DNA of 15,062 bases from DASXMX01 sp036794395. GTDB taxonomy: Bacteria > Planctomycetota > Phycisphaerae > Tepidisphaerales > Tepidisphaeraceae. Of this stretch, positions 1-6,796 are shown piece after piece. The number at the start of each line of letters is the position of its first letter. The first letter of the stretch is position 1. The notes under the pieces were generated by a model. The model was not told the DNA's origin, did not search any database, and saw nothing but the letters and a program-made list of their open reading frames with translations. The translations under genes and the position numbers were made by a program. The stretch is from positions 1-15,062 of the forward strand of contig DAIRGS010000172.1 of NCBI GenBank assembly GCA_036794395.1, read 5' to 3'.

Positions 1-16
1 CCGGCGCCGGGCGAGA

Positions 17-97
17 TGTGGGAAAACCAACTCGCCCGAACCGGGCATTTTCTGGCAAATCTGAAGGTTGTCCAACTGTCGAAACGTGGTTTTCCCA
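17..97. repeat. MITE-like inverted-repeat element, left copy
   Basis: An element of about 80 bases bounded by perfect 11-bp inverted repeats: TGGGAAAACCA at 19-29 and its reverse complement TGGTTTTCCCA at 87-97. A closely related copy lies in the same orientation at the right end of the window (from about 14972). The two share long exact blocks such as GAGATGTGGGAAAACCAACT and GAAGGTTGTCCAACTGTCGA, while the middle differs by small substitutions and a short indel. Similarity extends a few bases left of the inverted repeat (GGCGCCGGG). There is no coding capacity. I read it as a non-autonomous mobile or intergenic palindromic repeat; no target-site duplication is evident. Confidence 0.65.
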
Positions 98-132
98 AAT
101 CACTCGCGTCGCTGGCGATCATGCCCCTCAAT

Positions 133-151
133 CATGGGCTGGAAGCCCATG
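133..151. repeat. Dispersed palindromic hairpin (REP-like), left copy
   Basis: Perfect 8-bp stem CATGGGCT / AGCCCATG around a GGA loop. Read in the direction of the response-regulator gene (minus strand) it gives GGCATGGGC-TTCCAG. This matches the hairpin at 14931-14950 read in the direction of the upstream operon there (GGCACGGGCCTTCCAG). It lies 50 bases downstream of the response-regulator stop codon and may mark or protect the 3' end of that transcript. There is no U-rich tract, so it is not a classical intrinsic terminator. Confidence 0.6.
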
Positions 152-200
152 CCACGAAAAGGCGCGGAATCTGGAACGTTCATTTAGCTGATAACTCATT

Positions 201-644
201 TCATGAGGCGGCGCGGAGTGCTACCGGTCCACAGACGGCTGGAGATTTTCCGCCTCGAATCCAGGTGACCAGTTCCGTGGCGCGGTAAGGCTTCTGAAAG
301 AACTTGTCCGGCCGGAGCCGGTCGGCAGCGCCGATCAGCGACTGGTCGATTGTTCCGGTCGTCACGGCCACCTTGGTTGTCATCCCGCGATCGCGGATCT
401 CGCGCAGCACCTGGGTTCCGCGGCCATCGGGCAGGTGTAGATCCAACACGACAAAGTCGGGCCGGTCCACCAGCGCCGCGAGCGCCTCGGCCACGCTGCC
501 GGCACATTTCGTTTCAAAGCCTTCGTGATCGAAGATGGTCAACAAAAGGTCTTGAATCACCTCCTGGTCTTCAACCACGAGGATTTTAGGAACTGCGTTT
601 TGGCGGGGCGTCTGCATATTCGGATCGGATGGTGTATCAGTCAC
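201..644 (-). CDS. Single-domain response regulator (CheY-like receiver)
   Basis: A 147-residue protein consisting of one receiver domain (about residues 18-135) with no DNA-binding or enzymatic output domain. The phosphorylation machinery is complete: acidic pair E25/D26, phospho-acceptor D68 in VVLDLHLPDG, switch residue T95 or T96, and invariant K118 in the FFQKP motif. It would accept a phosphoryl group from a histidine kinase and signal by protein-protein contact. The start is GTG, supported by AGGAAGG six bases upstream. It lies 46 bases downstream of queA on the same strand, so it is probably co-transcribed, though function does not link the two. The cognate kinase is unknown. The histidine kinase starting near 2913 also has no partner receiver next to it and is a candidate. 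Confidence 0.93.
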   Translation of the reverse strand: MTDTPSDPNMQTPRQNAVPKILVVEDQEVIQDLLLTIFDHEGFETKCAGSVAEALAALVDRPDFVVLDLHLPDGRGTQVLREIRDRGMTTKVAVTTGTIDQSLIGAADRLRPDKFFQKPYRATELVTWIRGGKSPAVCGPVALRAAS

Positions 645-690
645 AATCCTTCCTATCGGTCATTTGCCGGTCTGACCCAAGCAACAGTTA

Positions 691-1728
691 TCAGTCGATG
701 AACATTGCATCGCCATAGCTGAAAAAACGATATTGCTCGGCGATTGCTGTTTGATAAATCCGCCGCTGCTCTTCGAGGCCGACCATCGCGGCGACCAGCG
801 CAATCAGCGTGCTTCGTGGCAAATGAAAGTTGGTGATCAACGCATCAACATGTTTCCAGCGGTAGGGGGGATAAATAAAAATCGAGGTTTCATCTGATCT
901 GGGGGCAAATGGTTGATCGGCCGGCTGACTTTCCAGCACGCGGGCGGAGGTGGTTCCGACGGCGATGATGCGACGTTTGTCTTTCTTTGCGGCGTTAAGG
1001 GCGTCGGCCGCGGTTTGATTGAGGGTATAGCTTTCGGTGTGCATCGCGTGAGTTGCGAGTGTTTCTGTGGTGACGGGCTTGAAGGTGCCCAGGCCAACGT
1101 TGAGGGTAACGAACGTCCGGGAAATGCCACGTTCATCGAGTGCAGCCAGGAGCTCGGGCGAAAAGTGCAATGCGGCGGTGGGCGCGGCAACCGCCCCCGG
1201 CTTTTGCGCGAAAACGGTTTGATATCGATCGCGATCCAAGTCGTCGCGCTCGTCGTGATCCTTTTCGCGGCGAATATACGGGGGCAGCGGCATCCGTCCG
1301 ATGCGGGCGAGCAACTCTGGCGCCGATTGGGGCGGATTAACTTCAATTTCGTGTTCGCCCGCTCCCAGATCCGCGACGACTGTCGCGGCGAGATTCGGAT
1401 CGCCGGCAAATCGGAGCGGGGGTGTCACTTTGCCAAGGTTCCTGAGCAGGACTTTCCATCGGCCTTTTGTGGATTCTGAAAGGAACAGGGCGTCGACACG
1501 TCCGCCGGTGCTCTTGAACAGGGCAAACCGGGCCGGGACAACACGAGCGTCATTGAAAACCAGTAGATCACCTTGCTGCAATAACCCCGGTAAATCGTTG
1601 AACGTCCGGTGGACGATGTTTCGCTGTTCTCGGCGGTAGTGCAATAGACGGGAATCGCCTCTACGCGCAGGAGGAGTTTGTGCGACAAGTCGCGGCGGCA
1701 GGTCAAAATCCAGCTCGTCCGTACGCAT
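691..1728 (-). CDS. queA: S-adenosylmethionine:tRNA ribosyltransferase-isomerase QueA
   Basis: QueA transfers and isomerises the ribosyl moiety of S-adenosylmethionine onto 7-aminomethyl-7-deazaguanine at tRNA position 34, giving epoxyqueuosine; it is cytoplasmic. Family signatures run the full length: DFDLPPRLVAQTP at the N terminus, GDLLVFNDARVVPARF, TAALHFSPELL, TLNVGLGTFKPV, HAMHTE, AVGTTSARVLES, LITNFHLPRSTL and the C-terminal RFFSYGDAMFID. Length (about 345 residues) is normal. A GTG at 1731 immediately precedes the ATG at 1728 and either could be the start; I use the ATG. No Shine-Dalgarno is visible, but a TACAAT box sits seven bases before the ATG, suggesting a leaderless message. 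No other queuosine gene is adjacent. Confidence 0.97.
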   Translation of the reverse strand: MRTDELDFDLPPRLVAQTPPARRGDSRLLHYRREQRNIVHRTFNDLPGLLQQGDLLVFNDARVVPARFALFKSTGGRVDALFLSESTKGRWKVLLRNLGKVTPPLRFAGDPNLAATVVADLGAGEHEIEVNPPQSAPELLARIGRMPLPPYIRREKDHDERDDLDRDRYQTVFAQKPGAVAAPTAALHFSPELLAALDERGISRTFVTLNVGLGTFKPVTTETLATHAMHTESYTLNQTAADALNAAKKDKRRIIAVGTTSARVLESQPADQPFAPRSDETSIFIYPPYRWKHVDALITNFHLPRSTLIALVAAMVGLEEQRRIYQTAIAEQYRFFSYGDAMFID

Positions 1729-1731
1729 CAC

Positions 1732-1897
1732 TTGGATTGTACAACGATCCTCAAATCAACACCGTCGCGACGTCGTGTTGTGTTGGGTCAACATCCGGAA
1801 TAATCGGAACTGCGCCATCGGGCGGCGGGCATGGTGCATAAAAATTGTTTCGAGCGTAAGGCAATGCGTTTTCGGGGGTTTTGCAGGCAAATAATTT
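1732..1897. other. Divergent intergenic region
   Basis: This 166-base gap separates queA on the minus strand from the first plus-strand ORF. It should hold promoters in both directions. Apart from the queA -10 candidate I see no strong promoter pair, operator palindrome or RNA structure in it. Confidence 0.4.
1736..1741 (-). promoter_or_regulatory. Candidate -10 box of queA, giving a leaderless start
   Basis: On the minus strand the hexamer TACAAT (5 of 6 to TATAAT) ends seven bases before the queA ATG. With standard spacing, transcription would begin at or within a base or two of the start codon. A convincing -35 box at 16-18 bp is not seen. The absence of a Shine-Dalgarno sequence fits a leaderless transcript. 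Confidence 0.35.
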
Positions 1898-2380
1898 GTG
1901 TGGCACGGCTGCCGCGCGCCCTTTGCTCTTGCGCCTGGCGTGTCGAGCAGTATCGATGTCATTGTCGCCGCGCTGGGCCTGAGCGAGGTTTCGCTTCTGG
2001 TTAAGGCGATGCGCGCCGTCGATGCGTCTGCCCCGCCGATCAACCCTGATGGTGCGAGTGGCTCCTCATGCGCCAACCGCTGTGGGGAGCCTGCGGCACG
2101 GTATGAGCCGGGGCTGGTCTTCCATCCCAGTCCGCGCTATGAGCCGCGTGAGGTCTTTCATCCGGAACCGCGAATCGAGCGGTCTGGTCATCGCGGCACG
2201 GCGCGCCCGATCGTAGTTGTCGAGCAAGTGGTGGAGAAAAATCCCGCCACCCTTCCCCCACAGCCTCCCTGGAAAACGTTACCGTGGGAAAATCCTGCCC
2301 AGATTGCCCCTAAGGTAAAGGTTGCCATTTATCGCCCCGATATAAACCGCAGAGGCCTGTTACTCGACTGTTTCATCTGA
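1898..2380 (+). CDS. Hypothetical proline-rich protein with an internal repeat
   Basis: An open frame of 160 residues from a GTG. I do not recognise a known family. The middle carries a near-tandem repeat of about 13 residues: RYEPGLVFHPSP, then RYEPREVFHPEP, then a shorter RIE remnant (roughly residues 68-95). A valine-rich stretch (PIVVVEQVVE) and a proline/tryptophan segment (PPQPPWKTLPW) follow. No clear transmembrane segment or secretion signal is visible. A protein-level repeat whose DNA copies have diverged argues for real coding sequence. The start is uncertain, because no good Shine-Dalgarno precedes the GTG and the first 40 residues look less constrained. It ends 49 bases before the next gene on the same strand. 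Confidence 0.5.
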   Translation: MWHGCRAPFALAPGVSSSIDVIVAALGLSEVSLLVKAMRAVDASAPPINPDGASGSSCANRCGEPAARYEPGLVFHPSPRYEPREVFHPEPRIERSGHRGTARPIVVVEQVVEKNPATLPPQPPWKTLPWENPAQIAPKVKVAIYRPDINRRGLLLDCFI

Positions 2381-2429
2381 TTCTCACACTGACAAGGTAT
2401 TGTAAACTCACGGAAGAGGAGAACCGAGC

Positions 2430-2654
2430 ATGTTGGCGTCGGATCAGGTCGAAGAAATGATTTGCCTCGTGGCCGCGATGGATCGCGACGCATTGATCGA
2501 TCAGTTTCGCTCGTATCGCGCCACCTTTCCGCTCGATTTCACCGACGAATTTTTGGGCGATGCGCCCCTGGATCGGCTCCGGCACATCTTTATCGGGTTA
2601 TGCCTCCAGCAGCAGCGCCTTCCCCGGTTGAATCTCACCGCCGCCGCGGCCTGA
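2430..2654 (+). CDS. Small conserved-looking hypothetical protein
   Basis: A 74-residue protein with an ATG start and a good Shine-Dalgarno (AGAGGAG, about eight bases upstream). It is predicted to be mostly alpha-helical and soluble, with charged amphipathic segments (VEEMICLVAAMDRDALIDQF, then DFTDEFLGDAPLDRLRHIF) and a glutamine-rich end. No catalytic motif, cysteine cluster or membrane segment is seen. The composition resembles small uncharacterised proteins that I associate with planctomycetes, but I could not check that. It sits between the proline-rich ORF and the sensor kinase, all on the plus strand. Function unknown. Confidence 0.65.
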   Translation: MLASDQVEEMICLVAAMDRDALIDQFRSYRATFPLDFTDEFLGDAPLDRLRHIFIGLCLQQQRLPRLNLTAAAA

Positions 2655-2912
2655 TCGCACTGCGATCTCAAACAACATTCCTGATTGCTTTATCAGACCA
2701 TTCGACGCGAATCCTCGCGCGCGCGAACGCGCTCGTTTTCTCTTCTGCACCAATTTCTGAGAAACCTCATTGCGCGGTTGGTCGAAGATACCTACGAAGG
2801 CGTCTATGCGGTTCTTGCGGCGGCGTCGTCTGCTATCGCTCCGACATATCGCAAGCCCTGGGTAGACGCGTTACTGAAACGGTGTTACGTGAACAGTTTG
2901 TTGGCTGTCAAT
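2655..2912 (+). other. Gap before the sensor kinase, start-codon uncertainty zone
   Basis: These 258 bases hold no gene that I can support. The kinase reading frame stays open back to a TTG at 2685, just after an in-frame stop, so the kinase could be up to 76 residues longer. The extra peptide has no recognisable motif, is arginine/serine-rich at first, and has no ribosome-binding site at its start. I see no strong promoter, though the operon promoter would be expected here or upstream of 2430. Confidence 0.4.
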
Positions 2913-4715
2913 ATGCCAGTGACGCAACCGGCGTCCCAATCGCGCCATGACATGGCCACCGCCCCGCTGGCGATTGCGGCAATTGGCGTCCTTGTCGCGT
3001 CGCTCATGGCGACCGCCGCCTGGGCGCTGCGATCGCAACAGCAATCGATGGTTGCCGCCCGCGATCAGCGCATTGAGGTCATTGGATCACTCCTGGCCAC
3101 TGAAGCCGAAGATACAATTACTTCGGGTGAGGTGTCGCGGCTGCGCCGTGTTGTGATCGAGACCGCTCGAACGTGGAGCCTGGCAACCTGCCGGATCGTG
3201 TTGGGTGGACACAAGATCGTTGCCGACGCAAATCCTAAAAACATTAACACCGCTGTCATTCCCGCAACCTGGGCCGACGAACCTGCCGCGCCCTCGGATT
3301 CGCTCGATGTGAGATCATTTCCCATCGCTGTGGCGGGCCGGGGCATCGCCCAATTGGAAATTGCCCCCGCTGCTGCTGCGGCGGATTATTGGCAGACGTC
3401 GGCCGGCGTTGGCGCTGTCGGCACGATGATGCTCGCATCGCTTTTGGTCCTCTACCGACGCGCCCGCTCGAGACTTCGGCCTCTATGGGTCGTGCGGGAT
3501 GCCCTACTTTCGGCCGGCGACGGGGAACTACACCCCGAGCGCCTTGAAGTGGACGCCACGCTGGGGCCGGAAGCAGTCGCATGGAATCGGGTCATGGCCG
3601 TGGCCCGACGGAATCGACGTGAAATCTTGACGCGCGACAATCCGGCGGCGGTTGCTGGTGTGCGCGAGCCCGGCGGGGCGGACCTCGACGCGGCATGCGA
3701 TTCAATGTCTTCCGGACTGTTGCTGGTCGATTCGCGATTACGCGTCAAATTTGGAAATGGCGCTGCCGCGGTTTACCTGCGAACGCCTCGCGAAGAGCTG
3801 GTCGGCAAAACCGCGGCGGATGTGTTTAAGGATGCGGAACTTTTGCGGGCGGTGCAATCTGTTGCATCCGGAACGGCCCAGCGGGCCATCACCCTGGAAG
3901 TGCGCCAGCCTGAAGAGGGCGGGGCGGGGGTACTTCGCTTTACCGTTCGCCAGGTTCGCAAGGGCGATGGTGGGGCGGCGATGATCGTCATTGATGACGT
4001 GACCCAGCAGCGCGTTGCCGATGCGGCGCGCAATAGCTTTGTCGCGCATGTGGCCCACGAGCTTCGCACGCCGCTCACCAACATTCGGCTTTATGTTGAG
4101 ACTGCGATTGAGGACGAGACGCAAGATCCCGCGGCCATTCAAAATGCGCTCAACATCATCAACCAGGAATCGCGCCGGCTCGAACGCACCGTCAGCGAAA
4201 TGCTCTCGGTCAGCGAGATCGAAGCCGGTTCACTGCGCTTGCGGCGCGATGATGTGCATATGGATGTCCTTCTGAAGGAAGCAAAAGTCGATTTCGTTCA
4301 GCAGGCGAAAGATAAAAACATCACGTTTGAGCTTTCACTCCCGCCGAAGATCGCCGTCATCCAGGGTGATCGCGACAAGATCGCGTTGACCGTGCACAAC
4401 CTCGTCGGCAACGCGCTCAAATATACGCCCAAGGGTGGCCGGGTGACGGTGACGCTGGGTGAGCAGGAGGGGAAAGTGTCGGTTGAGGTGGCCGACACGG
4501 GGATCGGCATTAAGCCCGAGGAAGCGGAACTGGTGTTCGACCGCTTCTATCGATCGACCGACGAGCGCGTGGCCAGCATCACCGGAACGGGACTGGGCCT
4601 GACGCTGGCCCGCGAGATCGCCCGATTGCACGGAGGCGATATCACACTGGATTCGCAGATCGACAAAGGCAGCACGTTTACGCTTTGGATGCCGAGTTCC
4701 GCCAACGAAAGTTAA
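2913..4715 (+). CDS. Membrane sensor histidine kinase (PAS-HisKA-HATPase)
   Basis: About 600 residues from the ATG chosen. A first membrane helix spans about 16-38, an extracytoplasmic sensor region of no recognised fold about 39-162, and a second helix about 163-181. A PAS-like domain follows (about 258-362), then HisKA with phospho-acceptor H382 (HELRTPL), and the ATPase domain with N box N496-N500 (NLVGNALKY), G1 box DTGIGI (528-533), F box FDRFYR (542-547) and G2 box GTGLGL (558-563). All catalytic residues are present, so it should be an active kinase of the PhoR/WalK architecture. No response regulator adjoins it on this strand. Its stop lies six bases before the STAS gene, making it the apparent first gene of the secretion operon. 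The start is uncertain: GTG 2889, ATG 2913, GTG 2919 and ATG 2952 are all possible, and none has a clear Shine-Dalgarno. Confidence 0.92.
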   Translation: MPVTQPASQSRHDMATAPLAIAAIGVLVASLMATAAWALRSQQQSMVAARDQRIEVIGSLLATEAEDTITSGEVSRLRRVVIETARTWSLATCRIVLGGHKIVADANPKNINTAVIPATWADEPAAPSDSLDVRSFPIAVAGRGIAQLEIAPAAAAADYWQTSAGVGAVGTMMLASLLVLYRRARSRLRPLWVVRDALLSAGDGELHPERLEVDATLGPEAVAWNRVMAVARRNRREILTRDNPAAVAGVREPGGADLDAACDSMSSGLLLVDSRLRVKFGNGAAAVYLRTPREELVGKTAADVFKDAELLRAVQSVASGTAQRAITLEVRQPEEGGAGVLRFTVRQVRKGDGGAAMIVIDDVTQQRVADAARNSFVAHVAHELRTPLTNIRLYVETAIEDETQDPAAIQNALNIINQESRRLERTVSEMLSVSEIEAGSLRLRRDDVHMDVLLKEAKVDFVQQAKDKNITFELSLPPKIAVIQGDRDKIALTVHNLVGNALKYTPKGGRVTVTLGEQEGKVSVEVADTGIGIKPEEAELVFDRFYRSTDERVASITGTGLGLTLAREIARLHGGDITLDSQIDKGSTFTLWMPSSANES

Positions 4716-4721
4716 GGAAAA

Positions 4722-5057
4722 ATGCGGATCAACGAAAAACGGCAGGGCGCGGTGGCCGTCATTCAGGCGGAAGGCCCCCTCGTCGGCGAAGATGCCGAGC
4801 AGGTAGGGAAGATCGTATCGAACGCCGCGGGAAACAATCTGGGCCGGGTTGTGATCGACATGTCGGCGATTCCCTTTGTGGATAGCCGGGGTTTGGAAAT
4901 CCTGCTGGAGCTTTCGGAGAAGGTTGCCGACGCGGGGCGTACCCTCAAGTTGTGCGCCACAAACAAAACGGTGCGTCACGTGCTGGAGCTGACCGGGCTT
5001 GTTTCGCACTTCGAATACTTTGACGACACGCATTCGGCGGTCAGGAGCTTCCTATGA
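4722..5057 (+). CDS. STAS-domain anti-sigma factor antagonist-like protein
   Basis: A 111-residue single STAS domain of the SpoIIAA/RsbV type. The diagnostic strand-loop-helix is IDMSAIPFVDSRGLEILLEL (residues 45-64), with S55 at the position phosphorylated by anti-sigma kinases in the family. The rest follows the normal STAS beta/alpha pattern and length. In characterised systems such proteins bind a serine-kinase anti-sigma factor and are switched by phosphorylation and a PP2C phosphatase. Neither partner is encoded here. The Shine-Dalgarno AAGGA overlaps the kinase stop codon, and the gene overlaps the ATPase start by four bases, so translation of all three is probably coupled. The position suggests a switch acting on the secretion/pilus machine or on its expression, which is inference. 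Confidence 0.93.
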   Translation: MRINEKRQGAVAVIQAEGPLVGEDAEQVGKIVSNAAGNNLGRVVIDMSAIPFVDSRGLEILLELSEKVADAGRTLKLCATNKTVRHVLELTGLVSHFEYFDDTHSAVRSFL

Positions 5058-6796
5058 GCAAGCCGCAAGCGCCGCGCATCGGCGACGTGCTGGTTGCTCA
5101 GGGGGCGCTCTCGGCAGTGCAGCTTGAGCGTGCGCTGGCGGAGCAGAGATCCTCTGGCCGCATGCTGGGCGAAATGCTCGTTGAGCAGGGCATCATCGGC
5201 ACGGCCACGCTCGTCGAAGCGTTGGGCAAATGTCTTTCCGTCCCCGGTTGCCAGTTGCGTCACGGGCTGATCGATCCGCCTTTGCTCAAGCTCATTGGCG
5301 CAGAAGAAGCTGAGCGGCTGCTTGCCCTGCCCATGTTCCGGGTGCGCGACACGCTGACCGTGGCCATGGCGCAGCCTCAATCACTGCCCACCATCGATCG
5401 TCTTCAGCAACTGACCGGCTGCAAAGTGCGGCCCGTGCTGGCGCTGGATTCGAACATCCGCGAATTCATCAAGAAATACGCTGGTGGAGAAGTCAGCGTC
5501 GATGCGTTTCTGACGTCGCTGGGCGATTCACAGGTTGAAGTCGTCGAGCGCGAGGCGGTGGACGAAGGCCCGGTCGCCGACCTGGACAAGATGGTCGCGG
5601 GAAGCCCGATCATCAACCTGGTCAATGTCGCGCTCATGACCGCGATCCGCGATAAGGCCAGCGATATTCACATCGAGCCCGAGAAGAAGGGAACGCGCGT
5701 TCGGTATCGAATTGACGGCGTGCTTCGCGATTTGATGAAGCCGCCGCCCGGCATGCACGCTGCCATCGTCTCGCGCATCAAAGTCATCGGAAAGATGGAC
5801 ATCGCCGAAAAGCGCCTGCCGCAGGAAGGACGCGTACGGATCGTCGCCGAGGGGCGCGAGATCGATCTGCGCGTATCGTGTATGCCCACATTGCTGGGTG
5901 AGAAGCTTGTGCTGCGAATTCTCGACAAGGAAAATCTCCGCGTGCGGATGGAAGAGCTGGGCTTCCGGGCCGAAGCGCTGGCGGCGTTTCAGCGCATGCT
6001 TCGCCAGCCGCACGGCTTGGTGCTGGTCACCGGGCCGACCGGAAGTGGAAAGACCACGACGCTCTACTCCGCACTCGAATTGCTTCGAAGCCCGGAGCGA
6101 AACATTATCACTATTGAAGACCCAGTCGAATACCAGTTGGATCTGATCAACCAGATTCAAGTTCAGGATGCGATCGGGATGACTTTCGCCAAGGCACTGC
6201 GAAGCATTCTCCGCCAGGACCCAGACATCATCATGGTGGGCGAAATCCGGGATGAGGAAACCGCGCGCGTGGCCGTGCAGGCATCGCTCACCGGGCACAT
6301 GGTCCTGGCGACGCTTCACACCAACGACGCGCCGGGCGCGGTGGCCCGGCTACTCGATATGAATGTCGAATCGTATCTGCTCTCCAGTGCGCTGACCGGC
6401 GTCGTCGCCCAGCGGTTATCGCGGAAGATCTGCGAGGCATGCGCAATTAAATATTATCCCGAAGAAAACGTCCTCCGGGACGCCGGCTTGAGCAGCAAGC
6501 TTGGCAAGCCCTTTCGCAAGGGGGCCGGCTGCACGCGTTGCCATGACAGCGGGTTCCGCGGCCGGCTCGGAGTCTACGAGGTGATGGAAGTCACCCCGGC
6601 CCTGCGCCCGATGATTCATCGCGGCGCGCCAACCCATGAACTCCGTCAAAAACTTCGCGAGGGCGGGGCGCTGGCGCTGCGGGAGGAAGGCGCGTTGCTT
6701 GCCCTGGAGGGGAAGACCAGTCTTGAGGAAGTGCTGAGTGTAACGCACACCGATGACGTTGAAAGTTCATCGCCGCCGCACGAGGTGGCAGCATGA
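5054..6796 (+). CDS. GspE/PilB/MshE-family assembly ATPase
   Basis: A 580-residue cytoplasmic hexameric ATPase that powers pseudopilus or pilus assembly. The N-terminal domain (about 1-140) is MshEN-like, with two candidate c-di-GMP motifs at 8-31 and 37-60. The core has Walker A GPTGSGKT (327-334, K333), the aspartate box ITIEDPVEY (352-360), Walker B DIIMVGEIRDEE (391-402), and the histidine box with H415 and H422 (ATLHTND). A zinc-binding tetracysteine pair CEAC (460-463) and CTRC (493-496) is typical of GspE/PilB and absent from PilT retraction ATPases. The start ATG has AGGAG six bases upstream and overlaps the STAS stop; the stop overlaps the platform-protein start. Assignment as an extension ATPase is firm; secretion versus pilus use is not resolved by sequence. 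Confidence 0.97.
   Translation: MSKPQAPRIGDVLVAQGALSAVQLERALAEQRSSGRMLGEMLVEQGIIGTATLVEALGKCLSVPGCQLRHGLIDPPLLKLIGAEEAERLLALPMFRVRDTLTVAMAQPQSLPTIDRLQQLTGCKVRPVLALDSNIREFIKKYAGGEVSVDAFLTSLGDSQVEVVEREAVDEGPVADLDKMVAGSPIINLVNVALMTAIRDKASDIHIEPEKKGTRVRYRIDGVLRDLMKPPPGMHAAIVSRIKVIGKMDIAEKRLPQEGRVRIVAEGREIDLRVSCMPTLLGEKLVLRILDKENLRVRMEELGFRAEALAAFQRMLRQPHGLVLVTGPTGSGKTTTLYSALELLRSPERNIITIEDPVEYQLDLINQIQVQDAIGMTFAKALRSILRQDPDIIMVGEIRDEETARVAVQASLTGHMVLATLHTNDAPGAVARLLDMNVESYLLSSALTGVVAQRLSRKICEACAIKYYPEENVLRDAGLSSKLGKPFRKGAGCTRCHDSGFRGRLGVYEVMEVTPALRPMIHRGAPTHELRQKLREGGALALREEGALLALEGKTSLEEVLSVTHTDDVESSSPPHEVAA

Noticed and set aside
16..288. Plus-strand open frame of 90 residues at the left edge
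   Set aside because: It runs through the inverted-repeat element and the hairpin, then into the antisense of the response regulator, and has no ribosome-binding site or protein-like pattern.
913..1479. Long open frame of 188 residues antisense to queA
   Set aside because: It is wholly inside queA, whose family motifs are unambiguous, and its translation is a composition artefact of GC-rich codons.
2681..2696. Short palindrome CTGAT / ATCAG after the small hypothetical gene
   Set aside because: It has a five-base AT-rich stem with no T-run, which is expected by chance and too weak for a terminator.
2685..2912. N-terminal extension of the sensor kinase from a TTG
   Set aside because: The frame is open, but the start has no ribosome-binding site and the peptide lacks features. 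A start near 2913 gives a normal short cytoplasmic tail before the first membrane helix. It cannot be fully excluded.
5528..6319. Open frame of 263 residues antisense to the assembly ATPase
   Set aside because: It overlaps the conserved ATPase core and shows no domain pattern or start signal.
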